DNA from: Halioxenophilus sp033283405
GTDB lineage: Bacteria; Pseudomonadota; Gammaproteobacteria; Pseudomonadales; Cellvibrionaceae
Length of the DNA: 64,000 nt
Reading direction: 5' to 3'
Assembly (NCBI RefSeq): GCF_033283405.1
Contig: NZ_JAWMQR010000002.1
Coordinates: 62,001 to 126,000, forward strand
The translations under genes were made by a program, and so were the position numbers. Under the pieces are notes generated by a model. The model was given only the letters and a program-made list of their open reading frames with translations. It searched no databases and had not been told where the DNA came from. This document shows positions 1 through 8,356 of this stretch, one piece after another; the stretch's first letter is position 1, and each line of letters begins with the position of its first letter.

Positions 1-455
1 TGGGCATTACCAGCCTCGCCTTTACCTTTCCCGGGCTGGTGGTGGCCTCGGTGATCTACTCCTTCCCCTTTGCCCTGCAACCGATCCAAAACGCCTTTGA
101 AGCCATCGGTAAACGGCCAATGGAAGTTGCCGCCACGCTGGGGGCATCACCACTGGACCGGTTTTTCTCCGTGGCACTGCCACTGGCCCGCCCGGGCCTG
201 CTGACCGCCGCTGTACTCAGCTTCGCCCACACCATTGGTGAATTTGGGGTGGTGTTGATGATTGGCGGCAATATTCCGGGCGAGACCAAAGTGCTCTCGG
301 TCGCTATTTATGACCATGTCGAGGCCATTGAATATAGCCAGGCACATCTGCTGTCGGCCCTGATGGTGGGTTTCTCCCTGCTGGTGCTCTTTTTCCTCTA
401 CTGGCTCAACCACCAGAGCCACCCCATGATCGGGCACACCAACCAGCATGACTGA
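1..455 (+). CDS. modB: molybdate ABC transporter permease ModB (5' end cut off)
   Basis: This is the C-terminal part of the inner-membrane permease of the molybdate ABC importer; the start lies before the window. About 150 residues are visible, including the coupling loop typical of these permeases (VAATLGASPLDRFF, then LPLARPG), the GEFGVVLMIGGNIPG segment that closely resembles ModB proteins, and a last hydrophobic helix (LLVLFFLYWL). It overlaps the start of the next gene, modC, by 8 bases, so the two are translationally coupled and make one transporter. The family is well known; sulfate or tungstate permeases are the only close alternatives, and the modC partner with its molybdate-binding-type C-terminus favours molybdate. 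Confidence 0.9.
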   Translation, partial: GITSLAFTFPGLVVASVIYSFPFALQPIQNAFEAIGKRPMEVAATLGASPLDRFFSVALPLARPGLLTAAVLSFAHTIGEFGVVLMIGGNIPGETKVLSVAIYDHVEAIEYSQAHLLSALMVGFSLLVLFFLYWLNHQSHPMIGHTNQHD

Positions 456-1521
456 TCTGAATCTCGCTTTTCGTCTAGCGCGACCGGGCTTCAGCCTGGA
501 TGTCAGCTTTGCCACCTCAGGCATTGGCATCACCGCCCTGTTTGGCTACTCCGGCTCCGGCAAAACCACCTTGCTGCGCTGTATCGCCGGCTTGGAGCAG
601 GCCGATTACGGCCGGCTGACCGTCAACGGCCAGGTGTGGGCCGACGATACCACCTTCCTGCCCAGCCACCGCCGTCCGATTGGTTATGTCTTCCAGGAGG
701 CCAATCTTCTGCAGCACCTGACGGTGGAGGGCAATCTCAACTACGCCATCGCCCGCCAGCGCAGCCAGAACAATGTCATTCGCAAGCAGGAGGTGGTGCA
801 CTGGCTGGCCCTGGGGCCGCTACTGAAGCGGCGGTCGATGCAGCTCTCCGGCGGCCAGCGGCAGCGCGTGGCCATCGCCCGAGCACTGCTCACCAACCCC
901 GAACTGCTGTTAATGGATGAGCCGCTGGCGAGCCTGGATATCGGTAGCAAGGCGGAGATCCTCCCCTACCTGGAAAAACTGCACAGCGAGCTGAAAATCC
1001 CCGTGCTCTACGTCAGCCATAGCCCCGATGAGGTGATCCGCCTAGCGGATCAGATTGTCCTGTTAAGCCAGGGACGCGTGCTGGCTACCGGCCCGGTGAA
1101 TGAGATACTCACCCGCACCGACCTGCCGCTGGCACAATTGGAGGAGGCCTGCGCCTGCGTTGAGGGGGAGATCACCAAACACGACCGCGAGTACCACCTC
1201 ACCTACGTGAAATTGAAGGGCGGCACGGTGGCCATCTCCTACCGCGCCGCCGAACCGGGCACCCGGGTACGGGTGCGCATCAGCGCCAAAGATGTCAGCC
1301 TGGCCTTGGCGCCCCAGCAGCAAACCAGCATCTCCAACGCCTTTCCAGTGCGCATCAGCGCCATTGCTCAGGCCGCCGACCCCGCCAAGGTGTTGGTTAA
1401 ACTCGATATGGGCGGCGACAGCTTCCTGGCGCAAATCACCCGCCTGTCGGCGGACACCCTCGGCCTGGCGGTGGATAAAATCGTCTACGCGCAAATAAAG
1501 AGTGTGGCGCTGATGCGCTAA
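448..1521 (+). CDS. modC: molybdate ABC transporter ATP-binding protein ModC
   Basis: This 357-residue cytoplasmic ATPase drives molybdate import through ModB. The Walker A motif GYSGSGKTT, the ABC signature LSGGQRQRVAIARAL and the Walker B LLLMDEPLASLD are all intact in the first 170 residues. The last ~70 residues form the TOBE/MOBE-type domain that ModC proteins use to sense molybdate. Length fits the family (about 350). The start ATG sits inside the end of modB, so the two are coupled. No other molybdenum-cofactor gene follows; the next gene is an unrelated kinase. Confidence 0.93.
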   Translation: MTDLNLAFRLARPGFSLDVSFATSGIGITALFGYSGSGKTTLLRCIAGLEQADYGRLTVNGQVWADDTTFLPSHRRPIGYVFQEANLLQHLTVEGNLNYAIARQRSQNNVIRKQEVVHWLALGPLLKRRSMQLSGGQRQRVAIARALLTNPELLLMDEPLASLDIGSKAEILPYLEKLHSELKIPVLYVSHSPDEVIRLADQIVLLSQGRVLATGPVNEILTRTDLPLAQLEEACACVEGEITKHDREYHLTYVKLKGGTVAISYRAAEPGTRVRVRISAKDVSLALAPQQQTSISNAFPVRISAIAQAADPAKVLVKLDMGGDSFLAQITRLSADTLGLAVDKIVYAQIKSVALMR

Positions 1522-1607
1522 GCCCCGTAACGGCCGGCGCTAGCCAACCCCTAGCGGCGCGAGTAAACTGAGCCTCCCGCTATGGTGACTGATTAAGGCA
1601 AAGTGTT

Positions 1608-2594
1608 ATGAGCGACGACCAGCATCCTTACGCCCGCCTGACACCAGACACCGTCCTCGACGCCGTCGAGTCCCTGGGCTTCTACAGCGACGCCCGCATA
1701 CTGCCACTCAACAGCTACGAAAACCGCGTCTATCAGGTGGGCCTGGAGGGCGGCACCCCCATCATTGCCAAGTTCTACCGCCCCGAGCGCTGGAGCCGCG
1801 AGCAGATTTTGGAAGAACACCACTTCGCCCTGGAGCTGGCTGCATTGGAGATTCCAATGGTGGCACCGCTGCAGGATGCCGATGGCAAAACCCTGCACCA
1901 ATACCAGGATTTCCTGTTCGCCATCTATCCTCGCAAAGGCGGCCATGCACCGGAGCTCGACAACTTCGACCACCTGCTGGTGATTGGCCGGCTGCTCGGC
2001 CGTTTGCACAACTGCGGCCGGGAGCAGAACTTTACCCAGCGGCCAAGCTTCAACCTGTACGATTTCGCCCAGGAACCCCAGCGGTTTCTGCTCGACAACG
2101 GCTTTATTCCACCCGGGCTGACCGAGGCCTACCAAACCCTCACCGACGACCTGATTCGCGAAACCGAGCGCATTTGGCAGGGTGTCGATTGCCAGGCCAT
2201 TCGCCTGCACGGCGATTGCCACCCGGGCAATATTCTCTGGCGGGACGAAAGCGCCTTTTTTGTCGATCTGGACGACGCCCGCATGGGCCCGGCAATTCAA
2301 GATTTGTGGATGCTGCTCTCCGGCGAGCGGCAACAGCGGGTAGCCCAGCTGAGCGAGGTACTTGAGGGCTACCAGCAGTTTGCCAACTTCAACTTCGCGG
2401 AGATCAACCTGATTGAAACCCTGCGCACCTGGCGCATCATGCACTACGCCGCCTGGCTCGCCCGCCGCTGGCAGGACCCCGCCTTCCCCCACAATTTCCC
2501 CTGGTTCAATACCGAGCGCTACTGGGCCGAGCATATTCTGGAGCTAAGGGAACAACTGGCCGCCCTGCAGGAGCCGCCATTGGCTCTGTTTTAA
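1608..2594 (+). CDS. srkA: stress response kinase A (SrkA/YihE)
   Basis: This 328-residue cytoplasmic protein is a Ser/Thr kinase of the SrkA (YihE/RdoA) family, related in fold to aminoglycoside phosphotransferases. The opening NSYENRVYQVG near residue 35 is typical of the family. The catalytic loop HGDCHPGN spans residues 201-208 and the metal-binding Asp lies in FVDLDD near 220. In E. coli SrkA counteracts MazF-type programmed death and envelope stress; that role is carried over by family only. The gene stands alone: 86 bases separate it from modC and 89 from cysE. Confidence 0.88.
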   Translation: MSDDQHPYARLTPDTVLDAVESLGFYSDARILPLNSYENRVYQVGLEGGTPIIAKFYRPERWSREQILEEHHFALELAALEIPMVAPLQDADGKTLHQYQDFLFAIYPRKGGHAPELDNFDHLLVIGRLLGRLHNCGREQNFTQRPSFNLYDFAQEPQRFLLDNGFIPPGLTEAYQTLTDDLIRETERIWQGVDCQAIRLHGDCHPGNILWRDESAFFVDLDDARMGPAIQDLWMLLSGERQQRVAQLSEVLEGYQQFANFNFAEINLIETLRTWRIMHYAAWLARRWQDPAFPHNFPWFNTERYWAEHILELREQLAALQEPPLALF

Positions 2595-2683
2595 GGGAGG
2601 TTGGCATTAACACCGGGAACCGGGATAATAGCCGACCAAACTGCTTGGGCATTATGCCGATCACCAAATCCGAGGGTCTATAG

Positions 2684-3490
2684 GTGCTTGAATCCACCTG
2701 GCAAACCATCCGCAAAGAGGCGCTGTTTCAGGCCAGCCAAGAGCCGATTCTGGCCAGCTACCTGCACGCCACCATACTCAATCACAGCTCACCGCTGTCG
2801 GCGTTGAGCTACCTGCTGGCCAACAAGCTCGACAGCCCCACCGCCTCTGCCCTACTGATACGCGAGGTGATCGAAGAGGCGTTTGAGGCCGATGAAAGCA
2901 TCTGTGAAGCGGCCGCCGCTGACCTGCACGCCATTCTCGATCGCGACTCCGCCTGCCACCAACTGTCGGTGCCCTTTCTCTACTTCAAGGGCTACCACGC
3001 CCTGCAGGCGTTTCGCGTGGCCCATTGGCTCTGGCAGCAGGAGCGCAAGGCCTTTGCCTTGTTTCTGCAAAACCGCATCTCGGTGGTCTTTTCGGTGGAT
3101 ATCCACCCTGCGGCCCGCATCGGCAAGGGGGTGATGCTGGATCATGCCACGGGCGTGGTAATTGGCGAGACCGCCGTGGTCGATGACGATGTCTCCATCA
3201 TGCAGTCGGTCACCTTGGGCGGCACCGGCAAACAGAGTGGAGATCGCCACCCGAAAATCCGTCGTGGCGTCTTGATTGGCCCCGGCGCCAAAATTCTGGG
3301 CAACATCGAAATTGGTGAAGGGGTGCAGGTTGGTGCCGGCAGTGTCGTGCTCAAGCCCGTACCGCCACACAGGGTAGTGGCCGGTGTACCGGCGGAAGAT
3401 TTGGGAGAGGCCAATGCCGACAACCCCGCCGAGGTGATGTGCCATCTTCTGCAATGCAAAAAGGCCAAGGCCAGCGCGGTCAACTCCTAG
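2684..3490 (+). CDS. cysE: serine O-acetyltransferase CysE
   Basis: CysE transfers an acetyl group from acetyl-CoA to L-serine, giving O-acetylserine for cysteine synthesis in the cytoplasm. The 268-residue protein has the helical N-terminal domain (LASYLHATILNHSSPLSALS) followed by the left-handed beta-helix of hexapeptide repeats, with the active-site segment DIHPAARIGKGVMLDHATG and the loop TLGGTGK. It matches the classical full-length E. coli-type enzyme in length and order. The start is GTG, because an in-frame TAG lies immediately before it and the following residues align with the family N-terminus. It converges on epmA, transcribed from the other strand. Confidence 0.95.
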   Translation: MLESTWQTIRKEALFQASQEPILASYLHATILNHSSPLSALSYLLANKLDSPTASALLIREVIEEAFEADESICEAAAADLHAILDRDSACHQLSVPFLYFKGYHALQAFRVAHWLWQQERKAFALFLQNRISVVFSVDIHPAARIGKGVMLDHATGVVIGETAVVDDDVSIMQSVTLGGTGKQSGDRHPKIRRGVLIGPGAKILGNIEIGEGVQVGAGSVVLKPVPPHRVVAGVPAEDLGEANADNPAEVMCHLLQCKKAKASAVNS

Positions 3491-3561
3491 TAACCTTCAC
3501 CACCCGCTATAGCGTTGCCCGCCGGTGCACTCCTCGTGCCGGCGAATATCTCTCCGGCAAG

Positions 3562-4521
3562 TTATTGTCCGGAGAAAGGGGCGAAACTCATCGTTTCAGC
3601 CAGAGTTTTTACACCGCTCATCAACAGCAGCAGCCTATCCACCCCCAAAGCAATACCGGCACACTCCGGTAGGCCAGCGTGCATGGCGGCCATAAAGTCC
3701 GGGTCGATCGCCGGCACCGGCAAGCCTGCGGCCAGTCGTGTAGCCTGATCCCGCTCAAAACGCGCCTGCAATTCAACTGCACCCGTCGCCTCCCAATAGC
3801 CGTTGCTCAACTCCAGACCATCGACGTAGATCTCAAAGCGTTTGGCCACCTGCTCCCCGGCATCGTTAGCCATCACTTTGGCCAAGGCCCCCTGGCTGGC
3901 CGGGAAGTCGGCAACCACAGTAATACCGGCCAGGGTTGGCTCCAGGCAGTGACTGAAGAGCAGGTCCAACCAGGTGTTGCGGTCGGCCTGGTGAAAAGCC
4001 GGCTGGCAAGTTCGCTGGGCCAGTTCGGCCAACTCCGCTTCTGAAGCGGTATGCGGGTTGATACCAAAGTGTCCGGCAAACAGCTGACCGTAGGTTACCC
4101 GGGTAACCGGTTTGGCCGGCAACAATCCAGTGACCAGCGCCAGCGTCTCCTCAATCAGCTGCTGGTCATCAAAGCCCAGGCGGTACCACTCTAACATGGT
4201 GAACTCCGGGTGGTGGCGGCGACCGAACTCCTGGTCGCGAAAGGCCTTACCCAGGTAATAGATTGAGCCCGAACCCGCCACCAACAGGCGCTTCATAAAG
4301 TATTCCGGGGAGGTTTGCAGAAACGCGTCACCACCGTTGGTATGGCTTGTTACAGGAATCAGGTTGGGGTCGGTAACGGTGTGCCGGCTGAGGCTCGGAA
4401 CATCCACTTCGAGCACGGCGCGTTCGGCAAAAAAGTGACGGATGTGGGCCAGCAGCGCGGCGCGCGCCTTTATAACGGCCAGGCTGGCCGAGGGTCGCCA
4501 GGAGGGGATGGAATCAGTCAC
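3562..4521 (-). CDS. epmA: EF-P--(R)-beta-lysine ligase EpmA
   Basis: EpmA (PoxA/GenX) activates (R)-beta-lysine with ATP and attaches it to a lysine of elongation factor P. The 319-residue protein is a class II aminoacyl-tRNA synthetase catalytic core without the tRNA anticodon-binding domain, which separates it from true LysS. Class II motifs are visible: motif 1 around VLEVDVPSLSRHTVTDPN, motif 2 as FRDQEFGRRHHPEFTMLEW and motif 3 as GIALGVDRLLLL. Its target gene efp lies just upstream on the same strand (52 bases apart), and the beta-lysine-producing mutase gene epmB is next beyond that, so the modification set is complete here. Confidence 0.93.
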   Translation of the reverse strand: MTDSIPSWRPSASLAVIKARAALLAHIRHFFAERAVLEVDVPSLSRHTVTDPNLIPVTSHTNGGDAFLQTSPEYFMKRLLVAGSGSIYYLGKAFRDQEFGRRHHPEFTMLEWYRLGFDDQQLIEETLALVTGLLPAKPVTRVTYGQLFAGHFGINPHTASEAELAELAQRTCQPAFHQADRNTWLDLLFSHCLEPTLAGITVVADFPASQGALAKVMANDAGEQVAKRFEIYVDGLELSNGYWEATGAVELQARFERDQATRLAAGLPVPAIDPDFMAAMHAGLPECAGIALGVDRLLLLMSGVKTLAETMSFAPFSGQ

Positions 4522-4573
4522 GAACAGGGATCAGACTGGCCGCACCCAAGCCAACGTGGGCGCGGCCAGGCCA

Positions 4574-5146
4574 CTACTTGGTGGATGCCCGGCCCAAATA
4601 CTCGCCGGTACGGGTATCGACGCGCACCACCTCTCCAATCGACATGAACAGCGGCACCTTGACCACAGCACCAGTGGAGAGGGTCGCCGGCTTGGTACCA
4701 CCCTGGGCGGTATCCCCTTTGATGCCCGGGTCGGTTTCGACTATCTCCAGCTCCACGTGGTTAGGAGGCGTTACCGCCAGCGGTGAACCGTTATAGAGGG
4801 TCACCACACAGGTATCCTGCTCTTTCAGCCACTTGAGCGCATCGCCAACCGCTTTGGCGTCCGCTGCATGTTGTTCAAAGCTGACGGGATCCATAAAATG
4901 CCAAAATTCGCCATCGTTGTAGAGATACTCCATGTCCTGGTCCATGACATCCGCCCCTTCCAGGGAGTCGCCAGACTTGAAGGTACGCTCAATAACACGG
5001 CCGGTGGCCAAATTGCGCAGTTTGACTCGGTTAAAGGCTTGCCCCTTACCGGGCTTCACATATTCGTTCTCGATGATGGAGCAGGGGTCACCATCCAACA
5101 TAACCTTCAGGCCACCACGAAAATCATTAGTAGAAAAACTTGCCAT
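4574..5146 (-). CDS. efp: elongation factor P
   Basis: EF-P binds ribosomes stalled on consecutive prolines and promotes peptide bond formation. The protein has 190 residues, the usual length, with the KOW-like N-terminal domain and two OB-fold domains. The tip loop reads EYVKPGKGQAF, with Lys34 in the position that receives beta-lysine in the EpmA/EpmB type of EF-P. This differs from the Pseudomonas aeruginosa type, which carries rhamnosylated Arg at the same spot. It is read in the same direction as epmA and divergently from epmB, with about 100 bases between efp and epmB for promoters. Confidence 0.97.
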   Translation of the reverse strand: MASFSTNDFRGGLKVMLDGDPCSIIENEYVKPGKGQAFNRVKLRNLATGRVIERTFKSGDSLEGADVMDQDMEYLYNDGEFWHFMDPVSFEQHAADAKAVGDALKWLKEQDTCVVTLYNGSPLAVTPPNHVELEIVETDPGIKGDTAQGGTKPATLSTGAVVKVPLFMSIGEVVRVDTRTGEYLGRASTK

Positions 5147-5244
5147 AAAATCCTCAAACTGAAACTAAATGCGCTGGGCCGCCACCAATTCTGCCGAAAT
5201 AGAGTCCGGGGCCATGCAGCCACCGCCCAACCAATGATCAAAAG

Positions 5245-6261
5245 GTGTTCAAAAAAACGGTGCACATAATAACTGATGCCCCAAGGCAGACCAATAGCTG
5301 GCAACAGCAGTTACAAGAGCTGATAACCGATCCAGCCGAGTTGGCCAGGCTGCTCAAGCTGCCACCGGGCAGCTTTTCCCAGGCGGCCAACGAAGGTTTT
5401 GGCCTGCGCCTGCCCCGGGCGATGCTGAGCAAAATAGAGCCCGGCAACCCCGATGACCCTATCTTGCGCCAGTTCTTGCCCGTTGCGAGAGAGCTCGACG
5501 CAGTCCCCGGTTTCCATCGGGACCCGCTCGCCGAGGAGGAGGCCAACCCGGTTCCCGGCCTTATTCACAAATACCACGGCCGGGTGCTGATGATGGCGGC
5601 AGGCCACTGTGCGGTGAACTGCCGCTACTGTTTTCGCCGCCACTTCAGCTACACAGAAAATCGTCTGACCGGCCAGAACTTCAGAGCCATCCTAGACTAT
5701 ATTGCTAGTGACCACTCAATTACTGAGGTTATCTTAAGCGGTGGTGACCCGCTCACGGTGAGCAACCGCCAGCTGCAGGAGTGGCTGCACGGTTTTGAGG
5801 GTATTGGCCACTTGCAACGTTTGCGTATACACACCCGCCTGCCGGTGGTGATCCCTGAGCGGTTGGATCACGACTTTGTTGAGCTACTGGTCTCCACCCG
5901 CCTGCAGAGTGTGCTGGTGCTGCACGCCAACCACCCCAGGGAGCTGGATCAACCGCTCGCCCAGGCACTGGCTGGGCTCAAGCAGGCCAACGTGACTCTG
6001 CTTAACCAGGCGGTTTTGCTAAAAGGGATAAATGACCAAGCTGAGACACTGATTGAACTCAGCGAAGCACTTTTTGCTATGGGGGTACTCCCCTACTACC
6101 TGCATTTATTAGACCGGGTAGCGGGAGCCGCCGATTTCTGGGTACCCGATGCTGAGGCCAGATTATTGCATCAAGCGCTGCTCACAGCGCTACCCGGTTA
6201 CCTGGTACCCAAATTAGTTAGGGAAATTGCCCACCTATCTTCAAAGAGCTGGGTAAATTAA
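5245..6261 (+). CDS. epmB: EF-P beta-lysylation protein EpmB (lysine 2,3-aminomutase family)
   Basis: EpmB is a radical SAM, PLP-dependent aminomutase that turns L-lysine into (R)-beta-lysine for EF-P modification. The 338-residue protein carries the [4Fe-4S] cysteines at C122, C126 and C129 (HCAVNCRYCFRRHF) and the SAM/PLP segments typical of the short YjeK type, such as VILSGGDPLTV and YLHLLDRVAG. The start is GTG with a poor ribosome-binding site, so translation may begin a few codons away. It is divergent from efp. Clostridial lysine aminomutases are longer, so catabolic function is unlikely. Confidence 0.93.
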   Translation: MFKKTVHIITDAPRQTNSWQQQLQELITDPAELARLLKLPPGSFSQAANEGFGLRLPRAMLSKIEPGNPDDPILRQFLPVARELDAVPGFHRDPLAEEEANPVPGLIHKYHGRVLMMAAGHCAVNCRYCFRRHFSYTENRLTGQNFRAILDYIASDHSITEVILSGGDPLTVSNRQLQEWLHGFEGIGHLQRLRIHTRLPVVIPERLDHDFVELLVSTRLQSVLVLHANHPRELDQPLAQALAGLKQANVTLLNQAVLLKGINDQAETLIELSEALFAMGVLPYYLHLLDRVAGAADFWVPDAEARLLHQALLTALPGYLVPKLVREIAHLSSKSWVN

Positions 6262-6266
6262 GATAA

Positions 6267-6284
6267 CTAGTACACAAGTACTAG
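6267..6284. other. perfect hairpin ahead of the TTG-start gene
   Basis: CTAGTAC and GTACTAG, separated by ACAA, make a perfect 7-bp stem six bases after the epmB stop codon. No T-run follows on either strand, so it is not a standard terminator. It lies about 85 bases before the next gene and could be a protein binding site or an mRNA end structure. Function is unknown. Confidence 0.35.
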
Positions 6285-6367
6285 ATTCCACTGGTGGGAA
6301 TTGAAAATCACCAGATGAAGTTATCGATTAGTCAGATAAATAGAAGCAAAAACCCCAAGGACTGACG

Positions 6368-7993
6368 TTGAAATCCAACCTGTTAACAGGCATTTTTAGT
6401 CGGCGCCCGCAAACGCCGCACGAACTTGCCAAACTTTTAGACCTGCCGGAAGAGAGCGAAACCCGCTTTCTGTTTTGCGACAGCAATAAATTGGTGCGCA
6501 TCAAAACCTGGTTCGACGCGCTGCCGGTCACCGACTACGCCACCACCAGTACTCACCTCTATCACGCGCTGCCAGAAATCGCCAAGGTTCGCTTGACCAC
6601 CAACGTCCGCGCTGAACTGCTTGAACATATTCGTCCACTGGTACTCAACTGCGTCGCCAGTATTATCGACCCGCTCGTTAAAAAGCCGCTAACACTCAAC
6701 GAAAGTGAAAAAAAGAGTGTGGTAATCAGCCAGGCGCTGCTTAAACATCTGGCTAACGGTTACGCCCGCAATGCCATCAGCGCACTCACCGAGCGCAAAC
6801 TGTCGTCGCAGGCGGCCAGCCTAGCGCTGCATCGTGCGCTCAGCACACTCTCGCTGTTTTTAGCCACCAACTACCGTTTCTATACCCCCGTACCGCCCCA
6901 CATTTGGGGCATGTTAAATACTCTTTACCGATTTAGCCGCAGCCACGGGCTGAATGGCAAAAATGTTACCGACCCGCTGGCGGCCGACTTTTCCGGCAAC
7001 TGTGACCACAGCTATCTATGCAGCTTGGCGTTGGCCTGTGCCCGTCCATTGCAATTGCGCTCCAGCGAAATCGATCTGCTCTACCGCAAGCTTGGCCCGT
7101 GGGTAAAACTGCTGAAGCTGGAAACCTACCAAGCTAACAACCAAGCGCTGTTTGCGGTACTCAGCAGTGCCGATGCTGAACCCGATTATCTAGACACCTT
7201 TGAGGCGGAGCAGCTGGCGGCCGATGGATTGGTATTTGATTTTCAGGCACTACTCACCAATCTCGAGAAGAAACCCGAAACACCGCTGGAAGAGAAAAAC
7301 GAAATACCCCGCAACCTGCGCCAGCATCTGTTCCAACACTGGGGATCTCGTGTGCATCGTCGCAACCCGAGAAATCCGTGCAACCATGAACTGGAAGTGT
7401 GTGTGGGCCTGGCCAACATTCACAGCCAGCTTATTAAAGGCATCAGTTTCGAAGATTTTGTCTTTGGCGGTGCCAGTAATGACAGCCTGGTGCTTGGTTC
7501 CAATTGGAAAACCAACACTCAACGGTCCGATGGCGCTCCGGTCAATAGTGCAACCTACACGGTGGTGATCAAAAATTCGGGTGCCCGGGGCTTCCAGATA
7601 CAGTGGCAACAGGTGCCGCCGCAACTGCAGGCCGGGGAATTGATCGCCTATCGCGAGGCGGGTAAGCGCCATTGGCAGCTGGCTACCATTCGCTGGGTAC
7701 GACGCAGTGACAGCCAAGGAGTGCAGTCCGGCGCACAGGCCCTGGCCCACAAAATGGAAGCCTATGGCGCATCGACCATTACCAACAATGGTAAAGATTC
7801 CGATTACATGCGTGTATTGCTGTTATCAGAAGGTGGGGATGAGAGCAATTTAAGTATCGTGATGCCCAACCTGGTCTTTTCTGAGCGCCACCCGGTGACA
7901 TTGAAAAAACGGGGGGTAGTAACCAAAATCCAGCTTACCCAGCGTCTGCTTACCACCGCTTCGTTTTGTCACTTTCGCTACAAGAGCGGTTAA
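6368..7993 (+). CDS. uncharacterised protein with PilZ-like C-terminal region, next to fimX
   Basis: I do not recognise this 541-residue soluble protein with certainty. The first ~320 residues are mostly helical with no motif I can name. From about residue 320 the sequence looks like a PilZ-type beta-barrel: an arginine-rich stretch (SRVHRRNPRNP) and, at residues 403-408, NSGARG, which resembles the (D/N)xSxxG c-di-GMP motif with Ser replaced by Gly. No membrane segment or signal peptide is present. Translation starts at TTG, with AAGG about seven bases upstream. A gene of similar type sits beside fimX in Pseudomonas genomes, so a role in c-di-GMP signalling or type IV pilus control is a reasonable guess, not shown. 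Confidence 0.5.
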   Translation: MKSNLLTGIFSRRPQTPHELAKLLDLPEESETRFLFCDSNKLVRIKTWFDALPVTDYATTSTHLYHALPEIAKVRLTTNVRAELLEHIRPLVLNCVASIIDPLVKKPLTLNESEKKSVVISQALLKHLANGYARNAISALTERKLSSQAASLALHRALSTLSLFLATNYRFYTPVPPHIWGMLNTLYRFSRSHGLNGKNVTDPLAADFSGNCDHSYLCSLALACARPLQLRSSEIDLLYRKLGPWVKLLKLETYQANNQALFAVLSSADAEPDYLDTFEAEQLAADGLVFDFQALLTNLEKKPETPLEEKNEIPRNLRQHLFQHWGSRVHRRNPRNPCNHELEVCVGLANIHSQLIKGISFEDFVFGGASNDSLVLGSNWKTNTQRSDGAPVNSATYTVVIKNSGARGFQIQWQQVPPQLQAGELIAYREAGKRHWQLATIRWVRRSDSQGVQSGAQALAHKMEAYGASTITNNGKDSDYMRVLLLSEGGDESNLSIVMPNLVFSERHPVTLKKRGVVTKIQLTQRLLTTASFCHFRYKSG

Positions 7994-8356
7994 AAAAACG
8001 GCGTGATCCATTGCCCATTTTGACCAACTGGCAACTTAACATTAGCACCGCCAGTTGGTTAGAATCGGCGCTTTACCAGCCTGCCCGGGCAATCGGTATT
8101 TCACGTTTTTGCCGGCTTTGTTATAGACTTACTGCTACAGTTGTTATTAAACGCGCTCTGAAAGTCGCCGATTAACGCCTTCTGCCAAGCCAGACGGCTT
8201 AATCTGCCACCCGCAGCGCTCCCTCCTGCAGGGCAATAGCCTTATTCTGGTGGGCTGATCGATTTAAAAGCGAAAACCTGAACTACACTTCTAAACATGA
8301 GCCGACGAGAATACTCCATTTCCTGTGGCTTAAAGATTGATGCCGCAGATTAATTC
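7994..8356. other. 363-base gap with a long inverted repeat
   Basis: No gene is visible. A perfect 10-bp inverted repeat (ACCAACTGGC ... GCCAGTTGGT, arms at 8023-8032 and 8050-8059) lies about 30 bases after the previous stop codon. It has a 17-base loop and no T-run. The rest presumably holds the fimX promoter, which I cannot place. Confidence 0.4.
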